Positions 50,201-58,875 of a stretch of DNA of 64,000 bases are shown here, one piece after another. The notes under the pieces are model-generated. The model was not told the origin of the DNA and made no database searches. It was given only the letters and a program-made list of their open reading frames with translations. Each line of letters begins with the position of its first letter. Position 1 is the first letter of the stretch. Source of the stretch: Candidatus Poribacteria bacterium (GTDB lineage: Bacteria > Poribacteria > WGA-4E > WGA-3G); the NCBI GenBank assembly GCA_022821495.1, contig JAJEDN010000105.1, forward strand, positions 62,001 through 126,000. The letters are read 5' to 3'. Position numbers and translations under genes: made by a program.

Positions 50201-53117
50201 CACCAACATTCACGAGACTGTTGGTTGTAAGATCGTTACCGTAGCATTTAGCACAAATGCCTTCATCTGTCTGGCAAGTAAGCACAGAGCGAACTTTCAC
50301 CACCTTTATGTCAAGTTCATCAATCTGGTGTGCCATCTGCGTGGATATGACAGTGTTGGCAGGAACAAGGACATCATCACTCTCTGGATGTTTAATATCT
50401 TCGGCAGCGGTACGTCCGCTAATCTTAAAGGCGAGATCACCGCCTTCTGTTGCGAACTTCTGAATGCTGTTCAAGGTCCCACAATCTTCGGTCGTCACGC
50501 GGACATCTTGAGCAACATCCACGAGTCTCCGAGTCAGGTACCCTGAATGCGCAGTTTTCAGAGCCGTGTCCACCAGACCTTTACGCGAACCGTAAGTGGA
50601 ATTGAAGTAATCAAGTACATCCAAGCCTTCACGATAAGAGGAGGTAATAGGTGGGATGAGGATTTCACCAGTCTGCTTTGCTTTCAAACCGATAACAGCG
50701 CTAATTTGCATGAATGGGTTTTTCCGTGCCCGGGCGCCACTATCCGCCATAATATGGACAGGACTGAAACCTTCCACTGTTTTATCGTGAATCTCTGTTC
50801 CATCGGGATCAACATACGGATGAACCCTACGCGGGTCCCCGCGCTCCACAAGCGGTGTTTCGAGTTCAGGCAAGGTAGCAAACATAGTGTTTTCTACCTC
50901 TGAGATCGCATCCAACCAAATCCGAATCTGTTCGTTTTCATGTTCTTCGCGATCGGTCGCCTCCACGCCTTCAAGGAGCTTGTCAATTTCTTGCTCTGCC
51001 TTGTGTACTAATGGGTCTCTGTTATCAGGCGTGATATAATCCGTGATGCCCGGTGAGATACCGCTCAGCGTTGCGTACTCAAAAGCGAGTTTTTGGACTT
51101 TTTCAAGCACTTCGGTTGTAACTCGGGTCCCTAACTCTCGGAAGCAATCCTCAATTATTGTAGACAATTCTCGTCCACCTGCTTCTGCATTGAAAAACGG
51201 GATATGCTGCTGCGAATGTTCGTCTTCCCATTTTAATTCAGATGGCAGTACTTCGTTAAAGATAACCCTCCCGACTGTTGTGAGAATTGGCTCCGTTCCA
51301 GCACCGTTTCCATCATGTCCGTTGGTTGCACAGAAGAGTTGGATACTGTCGTGCAGTTTAAGTTGCCCCGCAGCATGTGCGGTGATAACTTCTTCAGGGT
51401 GCGCGAAGCGTCGATGGTACCAAGGTTTGTCTTGGAAAGCCGTAAAAGAATCAGCATCGCCTTTCGTGTATGCCTTGTGCAAAAGTGCGGCGTCCTCAGC
51501 GTGTTCTGGCAGCGTCTTTGTGAGGAAGCTGGGTCCAAGAACCATATCGAGTTCAGGGACGGTGATGGGACGACCGTGGGAAGGCTTCAAAATGTTATGA
51601 CTGCTGAGCATTAATAATTTTGCCTCAGCCTGCGCTTCCACGGTTAACGGCACATGAACTGCCATCTGGTCGCCATCAAAATCGGCGTTGAAGGCTTTAC
51701 AAACGAGCGGCGGGATTCTGATAGATTTACCTTCTACTAAAACAGGCAGAAACGCCTGAATACCGAGCCGGTGCAGCGTTGGGGGTCGGTTGAGTAGGAC
51801 TGGATGATCGGCAATGACTTCTTCTACAACTTCCCATACAGGCGAATCGGAGTCAACGTGTTCAGCGATATGTTTCGCCCGCTTAATCGTTTGTGTATAC
51901 CCATAGGCTTGCAGCCGCTCAATAATAAACGGTTTAAACAATTCAACTGCCATCCGCTTGGGTATACCACATTGGTGTAGCCCTAATTCAGGTCCGACGA
52001 CAATCACACTACGCCCGGAGTAGTCAACCCGTTTACCGAGCAAATTCTGACGAAATCGCCCAATTTTACCTTTGAGTACTTCAGCGAGGGATTTGAGCGG
52101 ACGGTTCCCTGGCCCCGTGACACGTCTCCCGTGTCGTCCGTTGTCGAAGAAAGCATCAACAGCTTCTTGTAACATCCGTTTTTCGTTCCGCAGAATCACT
52201 TCAGGCGATCGGAGTTGTATCAACTTACGGAGTCGGTTATTGCGATTGATGACCCGACGATATAGATCGTTGAGGTCACTGGTGGCAAAACGTCCACCTT
52301 CAAGTGGAACAAGGGGACGCAAATCGGGTGGAATTACAGGGATAACATCAAGAATCATCCATTCGGGTCGTTGTCCAGCGTCCACAAAATCTGCCATCTG
52401 CTTCAGCTGCTTGGCGACCTTAGATTTTTTCTGGTGGCTCGTAGTTTCCGCCAATTCTTGGGTTAATTCTGCTACTTTCGCTTCAAGGTCAATATCACTG
52501 AGAATTTCGCGGATGACTTCTGCCCCGGTCCCCGCGCGAAAACCGCCCCAGTGTTTCGTACTATGTTCTACGTATTCAACTTCGGTTAACACTTGACCGA
52601 CTTCGAGTGGGCACTCTGGATCCGTTACCTCAACGACAATAAAGCCTTCAAAATAGAGGACACGTTCAACATCACGTGAGGAAAGACCACAGAAAACGCC
52701 GATGCGTGATGGGAGTCCCTTGAAATACCATATATGAGAGACGGGTGCTGCGAGTTGGATATAGCCGAGACGGTCTCTCCGGACACGTTGTTGCGTGATC
52801 TCAACGCCACAGCGGTCGCATATCATGCCTTTATGTTTAATCCGTTTATACTTACCGCAGTTGCACTCCCAGTCTTTTTGGGGTCCGAAGATCGCTTCGC
52901 AAAAAAGCCCTTCAGGTTCCGGGCGAAAAGAACGATAGTTAATAGTTTCCGCTTTCTTGACTTCGCCGCAACTACATGTGCCTTTTTCTGGGCAGATAAA
53001 GGGGCCATCTGGAGCATCAGTAGGGTTTCGGCGCTTGCAACTGGTTTGCTTCGCCGAGTCCTTGATCTGATCAGGTGAGGCTATTTTTATGGAGATGCTG
53101 TCAAATGCCGTGTTCAT
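47298..53117 (-). CDS. rpoC: RNA polymerase beta' subunit with a large tandem-repeat insertion
   Basis: The 1939-residue protein has all core motifs: N-terminal zinc site (C-N-C-G-K-Y-K-R and C-D-R-C-G-V-E), catalytic N-A-D-F-D-G-D-Q-M-A near 477, the second zinc site C-x6-C-A-K-C-Y-G and the trigger-loop start T-M-R-T-F-H-T-G-G-A. Then residues about 1050-1606 are an array of about 12 modules of roughly 40-45 residues (V-x-H-P-x-C-x-L-x-x-G-x-x-L-T). It is nested in the SI3-type insertion and ends at I-P-A-D-Y-S-F and G-I-P-R-V-T-D-L-F-E-A. Most bacterial beta' chains are 1150-1400 residues. It starts at ATG 53117 with AAGGAGG five bases before it, 172 bases after rpoB. Confidence 0.97.
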   Translation of the reverse strand: MNTAFDSISIKIASPDQIKDSAKQTSCKRRNPTDAPDGPFICPEKGTCSCGEVKKAETINYRSFRPEPEGLFCEAIFGPQKDWECNCGKYKRIKHKGMICDRCGVEITQQRVRRDRLGYIQLAAPVSHIWYFKGLPSRIGVFCGLSSRDVERVLYFEGFIVVEVTDPECPLEVGQVLTEVEYVEHSTKHWGGFRAGTGAEVIREILSDIDLEAKVAELTQELAETTSHQKKSKVAKQLKQMADFVDAGQRPEWMILDVIPVIPPDLRPLVPLEGGRFATSDLNDLYRRVINRNNRLRKLIQLRSPEVILRNEKRMLQEAVDAFFDNGRHGRRVTGPGNRPLKSLAEVLKGKIGRFRQNLLGKRVDYSGRSVIVVGPELGLHQCGIPKRMAVELFKPFIIERLQAYGYTQTIKRAKHIAEHVDSDSPVWEVVEEVIADHPVLLNRPPTLHRLGIQAFLPVLVEGKSIRIPPLVCKAFNADFDGDQMAVHVPLTVEAQAEAKLLMLSSHNILKPSHGRPITVPELDMVLGPSFLTKTLPEHAEDAALLHKAYTKGDADSFTAFQDKPWYHRRFAHPEEVITAHAAGQLKLHDSIQLFCATNGHDGNGAGTEPILTTVGRVIFNEVLPSELKWEDEHSQQHIPFFNAEAGGRELSTIIEDCFRELGTRVTTEVLEKVQKLAFEYATLSGISPGITDYITPDNRDPLVHKAEQEIDKLLEGVEATDREEHENEQIRIWLDAISEVENTMFATLPELETPLVERGDPRRVHPYVDPDGTEIHDKTVEGFSPVHIMADSGARARKNPFMQISAVIGLKAKQTGEILIPPITSSYREGLDVLDYFNSTYGSRKGLVDTALKTAHSGYLTRRLVDVAQDVRVTTEDCGTLNSIQKFATEGGDLAFKISGRTAAEDIKHPESDDVLVPANTVISTQMAHQIDELDIKVVKVRSVLTCQTDEGICAKCYGNDLTTNSLVNVGEAVGIIAAQSIGEPGTQLTMRTFHTGGAVEDVSEARQHRILSKVSGTVHFRDFQPGRTVKKERELWIATENRANLDGPAYKVQQVNHPDCQLRTGELLSEKQYSENAERYKGFDTKTWQYQVTQVLDSSCALRVGQQLSQTEYVRALAEYGFQRFVTLHYRVVQVHHPKIPVAVDDLLTEANAQQLKDKVRQGFNVELYYLNPETDELVKEEDLKLTGNAPVGQTNASADDENGDVGFKRIYRVIDVDKEVQKAFPFKAGQEVPAEEMTPWLTPFEMDSKPIYVVNQEIPNGSSLLEQPNLLDESDQSDAAPLKAEHQLNASEYDRASTTYRDNGWAFKVEKQDVERYRVTQVHHPECPLKVGEELTADALTKAHRRFTGFDVQKLRHRVTQVHHPDCSLKPGDLLGESEGKQETDRYPGLTTSTSEIDTGGFEAKRLYRITAVNHPDAVNDNDPDCPLAVDELLTQQQATAKRRQYKGLEVTRYYKVTNVEDGTTTVNVGDRLTEIEYKALRKDDPKLSGKVTSVYEVVSVHHPELELEAGTELTDEDYKAYNRKFKGFDTELVYEIVKDSRDTDTPLEPGTILPSKEFRALEKANKKVSHTVTAVYHPNCEYAEGDELSESQYAEAQVKFPGFEVDELSLQMRIEVETSDGTRVPHVIPADYSFSLAEGDRIRQGDTLAELHERTANLDIVAGIPRVTDLFEARRLKRGEAAQIAEIEGYIQSAGTKAGVPAYRIEHDGYVSRLYQIPDEKRRVAEGDWVNAGEPLTDGFLNPHDILSIGRTTIEGVPVEGEEAVWAYLVDEVQKVYGKGTIKDKHVEIIVRQMLTKIRITEPGDTDFYPDDEVHRRRFERVNSDIIAQGKIPATGEPILQSISKASLSTDSFISAASFQQTTKVLTDAAVSGQTDKLFGLKENVILGRLIPAGSGFSSFQNMEVFQQEETSSNEDQIESDSHTDAEDAVVSGDE

Positions 53118-53134
53118 CAGTCCTCCTTGTAGTG

Positions 53135-53277
53135 GTTATCAGTTATAAGTTATAAGTTTTTAGTTAAGAGGCATCTAATTGTTCACTATCTTTTGGTAAT
53201 CGTCTGTGTTTCAATCCGGTAACGACGATTTCAAAGAGATGACGGAGCCTCAGCCACCAGACTTATAACTTATAACC
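53135..53277. repeat. inverted repeat in the rpoB-rpoC gap
   Basis: AGTTATAAGTTATAAG (53141-53156) is inverted as CTTATAACTTATAACC (53262-53277), and GGTTATC at 53134 extends the first arm. The 172-base gap is otherwise without recognised signals. The element could regulate the ratio of rpoB to rpoC or be a small mobile repeat. Confidence 0.5.
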
Positions 53278-53289
53278 AATCACTTATAA

Positions 53290-56200
53290 CTAATCTTCAT
53301 CTTTATCGAGGGATACATGGAGTCCGAGGGTTTGGAGTTCACGGACTAACACTTTGAACGATTCGGGTGTTCCGGGCGGATCAGGATTTAGCCCTTTCAC
53401 AACCGATTCATAAATTTCTCTTCTGCCAAGCACATCATCCGATTTGAGTGTAAGCATTTCTTGGAGTGTATGTGCTGCGCCATAAGCTTCCAATGCCCAG
53501 ACTTCCATCTCACCGAGTCGTTGTCCACCGTGTTGTGCCTTGCCGCCCAAGGGTTGCTGTGTAACGAGAGAGTAGGGACCCGTAGAGCGGGCATGCATCT
53601 TATCAGCAACGAGGTGGTTCAATTTGAGGAAATAGACATATCCGACTGTCACTTCTTGTGCAAACGGTTCACCAGACCTGCCATCAAAAAGGATGCTCTT
53701 TCCTGTCTGTTTACTGCGTTCTGGAAGTTCGGTTTTGCCAAGCATTTCAAAGACTTCTTCCTCAGTTGCCCCGTCAAATACTGGAGATTCGACGTAGATG
53801 CCAAGTTCGTGGCACGCCCATCCGAGGTGGATTTCCAAGATTTGACCGACGTTCATTCGGGAGGGTACACCCAAAGGATTCAACACTAACTCAACGGGGG
53901 TGCCATCAGGGAGGTAGGGCATATCCTCAGCGGGCAAAATTTTCGCAACAACGCCTTTGTTACCGTAACGCCCCGCCATCTTATCCCCGACAGAAATTGG
54001 ACGTTTGCTGGCAACGTAGACTTTGACGCGTTTGATAACCCCGGGTTTGAGTTCATCCCCCATTTCCAATTGTTGAAGTGCGCGTTCTTTTTCCTCTGTG
54101 TAAGCAGTTATCCGACCCTGTGCCATCTCTTCAACACGCTGAATGTGTTCTCTCACTTCGGCAGCGGTCACATGGATGTCCGCAAGTGATAAGTTAGAAG
54201 CCTTGCGTGCCTTCTGATAGTCGGCATTGGAAACGTCCTCTCCAACTGATAGTGTGCACTTCGGGTCGAAAACTTGGGTAATGTGCCAAACGCTTTCGGT
54301 TTTTAGACCTTTGGCAGTTTTACTGAATTCCTCTTTCTCTTCTGTAGTCAACCGCTGATTTGCGGCTATGGGACGTGCTGGAAAATCCTTACACGCCTTC
54401 TGATAGTCGTCGTCGGAAATATTCTGTCCTTCGGTCAACGGGCAGGTTGAATCAAAAACTTCTGTAATGTGCCAAAATAGTTCGGCTTGTAAACCTTGGT
54501 AGATTTCACTGGCGTTTCTCCATTGCTCTTCAGTAAGTTGATCCCCTTCCGAGATGGGACACCCAGATTTTTCAAGCTGTGCTATAACGGATTCTTCAAA
54601 TTCAGAACGTGCTTTCGGTGCCAAAGCTGTGTTGTCCGCGAGTTCATAGAAATTCCAGTTATCGGGTTCAACGTCTTCTTCGGTTAGCAATACTGCGAAT
54701 CGCGCACCTGCTGTCGTAAGCATCTCCGTGAGTTGCTCGGTATCTTGTGCTTCTTGAGAATCTTCATCGTCAGTATGAGCGTCCTTACGCACAGCAATAG
54801 CAACCACGCTACCATCGTAACCAAGCAGCGAAACGTCGGCTTGTGTCCCCAAAGGTTCATCTTCCCGCAAATAGAGTTCGCTATCTTGCAAGAGCGGCTT
54901 GCAAACTTCGCTAAAATACGCCTCTACTGCGTTAAAAATTTCCGGAGGTGAAGCTTCGGAGATTCCTACGTCTTCAAAGTTCTCACTTTCGTCGTTATCA
55001 GGATCTCTGGGTATGTCCGCTAAAGCGTCCGGGGTCCGTGTTGCGATACTCGGGATTGGCTCAGGGACATCTGTGATTCTATAACGGGGCTCAGCGATGA
55101 AGGCTTCAGCCGCGGTATCCTCTGTTACCTTGTGATGTTCATCAGCGGTAAAACCGGAAATATAGGTATCTAAGACCTCGGCAGTTAGGATATCACCAGC
55201 ATTCGCGAAGGGTTCGGAGTTATCTACTGCATAAAGCGGATCAACAAGTTCACATCCGATGAGCGTATTGCGAATTTCCTCGATTTTTCGACGGCGGATT
55301 GAAGCGGTTTGCTGACGCCAAGTCTCTTCAACCTGCTTGCGCTTCGATTCATATCGCAAGTCCTCAGCCTTTGCCTGTCCTGCATCCGCTTGTGTTAAGT
55401 TCCCGCGCCGTTGTGCGCTATCGGGTTTGCGTGCAAATACCTTTACATCGATGACGACCCCTTCAACGCCGGGTCGGACGTAAGTAGAGGCATCCCGTAC
55501 TTCTTTAACCTTTTCACCGAAGATAGCGCGTAGGAGTTTCTCTTCCGGTCCATATTCGCTTTCACCTTTCGGTGTAATTTTCCCGACAAGGATACTGCCA
55601 GCTTTAACAACGCTACCAACCTGGATAATGCCTTCTTCATCAAGTTGACTGAGGCGTTGTTCGCTGACGTTCGGAATGTCCCGCGTAATTTCCTCGGGGC
55701 CCACCTTCGTTTCGCGCGCCTCGACCTCAAATTCCTCGATATGAATAGAGGTGAAGGTATCTTCTTTAATGAGCGTTTCACTGATAAGAATGGAGTCTTC
55801 ATAGTTGTGGCCACCCCACGGCATGTAAGCACACAATATATTCCTGCCGAGTGCAAGTTCGCCCTTTTCCGTAGAAGTTCCATCAACGATAACCTGTCCA
55901 GCCTCAACTGTATCTCCGACTGCGACAATCGGATGTTGATGGATACAGGTGCCGCTGTTACTCCGCTTGAAGGTTTGGAGTTTATAGACATCGTACCCCA
56001 TCTCGCTGAACGTATTTTCACCTTCATCCTGATGAAGAGCTTGACCGGTGTATATGAGAATTTCGTCGGCAGAAACGCTTGTGACAGTCCCAGCACGTTT
56101 AGCAGTGATGAGCGCGCCTGAGTATCGTGCGGCGGGTTCTTCCATCCCTGTTCCGACAAGTGGTGCTTCTGGACGGATAAGCGGAACCGCTTGGCGTTGA

Positions 56201-58524
56201 TGGTTGGCACCCATCAAGGCGCGGTTAGCATCTTCATGCTCCAGAAATGGGACAAGTGCGGCAGAGATGCCTACGATCTGCTGTGGTGAGACCCCGATGT
56301 AGTCCACTTTTTCCATGGGGAGAGACAGTACATCTTCGCCACTGCGAACAGGCAATAACGGTCCGGAAACATCCGTATCCCCATTTGTAGTTTGGTGGGC
56401 ATCCTGCTGTGTCGCCTTCGCAGCAATGTAAGCAGTATCTTCGCTGTCTGCTGTGAGATATTCAACGGGACCCAGAACTGATCCGTCTTCCACTTTATGG
56501 TATGGCGTTTCAATAAAACCGTAGGGGTTTATCCGCCCGTAGCAAGCAAGAGAGACAATGAGTCCAATTGAGGGACCCTCAGGTGTTTCCAACGGACAAA
56601 CACGTCCATAGTGTGTCCTGTGTACATCTCGGACTGCCGCTGTTGCCCTGTCTCGATGCAGCCCGCCGGGTCCGATTGCGGAGATACGACGCTTGTGCGT
56701 TAATTCGTCCAGCGGATTAATTTGTTGCATAAACTGCGACAACTGGTTTGAACCGAAGAATTCGCGGAGCGCCATCATGAGCGGTTTCGGGTTCACCAGT
56801 GAAGATGGCACGACTTTCGCGATATCGTTATTCGTGCTTAACCGTTCGCGCGTCGTCCTACGAATTTGGAATAACCCCATTCGGAATTGGTTTTCGAGGA
56901 GTTCACCGATAACGCGGACACGTCGGTTGCCGAGATGATCGAGATCATCTTTCGGGGCAAGCCCGTTATGGACTCTAAGCAGGTGAGCTATCGTCGCGGC
57001 AATATCTTCGGGACGGAGCGTGCGAAATGTTTCCTCGGGCGGTTCTCCATAAACAGACAGATTACTAAATTTCCGATTAAGTTTGTATCGCCCGACGACC
57101 CCTAAATCGTAGCGGTGTGCGTCGAAAAGTAACCAAGCAAGGTGTTTGCGTGCATTCTCTATACTCGTAGCATCCCCGGGTCTCAGGATGTGGAAGATTT
57201 TGAGCAGTGCAGCATCCTTTAACGAATGTGGGCCATCGTAGTCTGCTTGTCGGTCGCGTTCCAATGTGTTACGTAAGAACCGGATATGTTGACAATCCTC
57301 AGTGTCGAGTACAGTGAGCGCCTCAACACCAGATTCCTGGAGGCGTTCCAACTCGGTTTCGGTGAGGAGTGTATTCGCAGTGAGGAGCACTTCACCGGTT
57401 TCTTGATGGATAACGTCTTCGGCACAGACTCTGTCCTGAGCATCCTCAGCCAAAATCTGCTCAGCCGTGAATGCTTTTTTCCCGTAGCGGTCAAGTGCCG
57501 CTTCGTGTTCTGAATTTGTCAGGATTTGTCCAACTGTGAATTCACATCCACTGTTGTGGGTATCAATGACGCGTCGGAGCAGTTCAGTTTCAAACCCCTT
57601 CCATGTTCTGCGGAGTTTTGTGCGTTCATTATACGAAATTTCCTGTCCTGTTTCCAGCGGGCAGTCCTTATCTGTTACCGTAGTAACGCGATAATATTTC
57701 TCGGCTTCAATGTCCGGGTAGTCCTTCTCCGCCTGCCGAAATTCTGCAGCACTGAGCAGATCGCCAGGTTTAACCTGTTTTGTGGGGCCTTCCACGTGTG
57801 TGATTTGCCATCCAGCGAGCACAAGCCGTTCCGTCTTGGCATAGAGTTTCAGGATGTCCGTGTCGGACTCCCAACCGAGTGCGCGCAACAGCACAGTCGC
57901 GGGCAGTTTTCTGCGCTTGTCGATACGGACATAAATCTGATCTTTTGTGTCTATTTCAAATTCGACCCATGCCCCACGATAGGGAATAATTTGAGCCGTT
58001 GGTGTCCGTCTTCCTGTGGGTAGTGATTTTTCGAGAAAAATAACGCCCGGAGAACGGTGCAGCTGACTCACGATGACGCGTTCGCTGCCATTGACGATAA
58101 AACTACCATTTTCAGTCATTAATGGCACTTCGCCAAGATAGACATCCGACTCATGGATACCTACGACGTGCGGTTCGTCCGCATCCGTGTCCTCTTTGTC
58201 GCGCAGGACGAGCATGATACGCGCTGTGAGGGATACCTGATAGGTTACGCCACGCGCAACACACTCTTGTAATGTATATTTCGGGGTACCGAGGGTATAA
58301 TTAACAAATTCAAGGCTATTGACCTCCGAAAAATCTTCGATTGGAAACACTTCCTTAAACACTGCTTGGAGGCCTGTATCTGTACGTTGATCGGGTGAGA
58401 CATCTCGTTGTAAAAAGGCGTCATACGAAAGCCTTTGGGTTTCTATAAGATTCGGGAGATCTGCCCGAACCGGTGTTTTGGCAAAAGACACTCTCATATT
58501 TTTCTGGCTGGGTTTTTTGTTCAC
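53290..58524 (-). CDS. rpoB: RNA polymerase beta subunit with two repeat-bearing insertions
   Basis: The 1744-residue protein contains the usual beta core: R-V-S-F-A-K-T-P near the start, S-Q-F-M-Q-Q-I-N-P-L-D-E-L-T-H-K-R-R-I (rifampicin region), H-Y-G-R-V-C-P-L-E-T-P-E-G and G-D-K-M-A-G-R-Y-G-N-K-G near 1513. Two insertions stand out. One, residues about 230-350, has three modules like those in RpoC. The other, about 1088-1455 at the SI2-like flap site, has at least three more modules plus a segment (about 1200-1295) resembling an inactive HsdR N-terminal nuclease fold. Usual length is 1100-1400. GTG 58524 is the start, with GGGGGA upstream. rplKAJL do not precede it. Confidence 0.97.
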   Translation of the reverse strand: MNKKPSQKNMRVSFAKTPVRADLPNLIETQRLSYDAFLQRDVSPDQRTDTGLQAVFKEVFPIEDFSEVNSLEFVNYTLGTPKYTLQECVARGVTYQVSLTARIMLVLRDKEDTDADEPHVVGIHESDVYLGEVPLMTENGSFIVNGSERVIVSQLHRSPGVIFLEKSLPTGRRTPTAQIIPYRGAWVEFEIDTKDQIYVRIDKRRKLPATVLLRALGWESDTDILKLYAKTERLVLAGWQITHVEGPTKQVKPGDLLSAAEFRQAEKDYPDIEAEKYYRVTTVTDKDCPLETGQEISYNERTKLRRTWKGFETELLRRVIDTHNSGCEFTVGQILTNSEHEAALDRYGKKAFTAEQILAEDAQDRVCAEDVIHQETGEVLLTANTLLTETELERLQESGVEALTVLDTEDCQHIRFLRNTLERDRQADYDGPHSLKDAALLKIFHILRPGDATSIENARKHLAWLLFDAHRYDLGVVGRYKLNRKFSNLSVYGEPPEETFRTLRPEDIAATIAHLLRVHNGLAPKDDLDHLGNRRVRVIGELLENQFRMGLFQIRRTTRERLSTNNDIAKVVPSSLVNPKPLMMALREFFGSNQLSQFMQQINPLDELTHKRRISAIGPGGLHRDRATAAVRDVHRTHYGRVCPLETPEGPSIGLIVSLACYGRINPYGFIETPYHKVEDGSVLGPVEYLTADSEDTAYIAAKATQQDAHQTTNGDTDVSGPLLPVRSGEDVLSLPMEKVDYIGVSPQQIVGISAALVPFLEHEDANRALMGANHQRQAVPLIRPEAPLVGTGMEEPAARYSGALITAKRAGTVTSVSADEILIYTGQALHQDEGENTFSEMGYDVYKLQTFKRSNSGTCIHQHPIVAVGDTVEAGQVIVDGTSTEKGELALGRNILCAYMPWGGHNYEDSILISETLIKEDTFTSIHIEEFEVEARETKVGPEEITRDIPNVSEQRLSQLDEEGIIQVGSVVKAGSILVGKITPKGESEYGPEEKLLRAIFGEKVKEVRDASTYVRPGVEGVVIDVKVFARKPDSAQRRGNLTQADAGQAKAEDLRYESKRKQVEETWRQQTASIRRRKIEEIRNTLIGCELVDPLYAVDNSEPFANAGDILTAEVLDTYISGFTADEHHKVTEDTAAEAFIAEPRYRITDVPEPIPSIATRTPDALADIPRDPDNDESENFEDVGISEASPPEIFNAVEAYFSEVCKPLLQDSELYLREDEPLGTQADVSLLGYDGSVVAIAVRKDAHTDDEDSQEAQDTEQLTEMLTTAGARFAVLLTEEDVEPDNWNFYELADNTALAPKARSEFEESVIAQLEKSGCPISEGDQLTEEQWRNASEIYQGLQAELFWHITEVFDSTCPLTEGQNISDDDYQKACKDFPARPIAANQRLTTEEKEEFSKTAKGLKTESVWHITQVFDPKCTLSVGEDVSNADYQKARKASNLSLADIHVTAAEVREHIQRVEEMAQGRITAYTEEKERALQQLEMGDELKPGVIKRVKVYVASKRPISVGDKMAGRYGNKGVVAKILPAEDMPYLPDGTPVELVLNPLGVPSRMNVGQILEIHLGWACHELGIYVESPVFDGATEEEVFEMLGKTELPERSKQTGKSILFDGRSGEPFAQEVTVGYVYFLKLNHLVADKMHARSTGPYSLVTQQPLGGKAQHGGQRLGEMEVWALEAYGAAHTLQEMLTLKSDDVLGRREIYESVVKGLNPDPPGTPESFKVLVRELQTLGLHVSLDKDED

Positions 58525-58578
58525 TGAAAGGAGTCCCCCTATTTGGCGGTGGTTGTGCAGCTTAATGAGTAGACTTTT

Positions 58579-58607
58579 GAAAAAGCCTGCCCCGGAGATG
58601 CTTTTTC
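58579..58607 (-). promoter_or_regulatory. hairpin in the rpoB leader
   Basis: GAAAAAGC (minus strand) pairs with GCTTTTTC around CATCTCCGGGGCAG. It lies between the promoter and the rpoB start. It could bind a regulator or attenuate transcription, but no homologue is known to me. Confidence 0.4.
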
Positions 58608-58653
58608 TGTCTTAACCGTCTTAATATGGTGACATAGCATAGCATAACAGAAT

Positions 58654-58682
58654 ATTATACATTATAATTTGGAAAATGTCAA
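58654..58682 (-). promoter_or_regulatory. consensus sigma-70 promoter for rpoBC
   Basis: Read on the minus strand, TTGACA (58682-58677), 17 bases and TATAAT (58659-58654) match consensus exactly, giving a leader of about 125 bases. It shows rpoBC has its own promoter and is not simply downstream of ribosomal protein genes. Confidence 0.8.
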
Positions 58683-58779
58683 GAAAAAACTGAAAAAACA
58701 CATTTTTTCGCCATTTTAATCAAAAAATGTGTGATATTAATCTTATTATTCTTCAATTTTGGACGTGATGAACGAAACG

Positions 58780-58808
58780 TTGACACTTGGAACACCGTTT
58801 GCTATACT
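58780..58808 (+). promoter_or_regulatory. sigma-70 promoter for the DUF4416-S58 pair
   Basis: TTGACA (58780-58785), 17 bases and TATACT (58803-58808). It is divergent from the rpoB promoter 100 bases away. Confidence 0.7.
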
Positions 58809-58875
58809 CAATACATGGAATTTAGGGTAGAAACACATAGAAAACTCGTCCTACGGTTAGACGATGGAGCGCGAT

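Noticed and set aside
50175..50546. Open frames opposite rpoC and rpoB (several over 100 codons)
   Set aside because: They are complementary shadows of strongly conserved RNA polymerase codons and have no independent evidence.
47298..53117. Reading the large RpoC as a fusion or frameshift artefact
   Set aside because: The frame is open throughout, core motifs are in order on both sides of the insertion, and the repeats are self-consistent.
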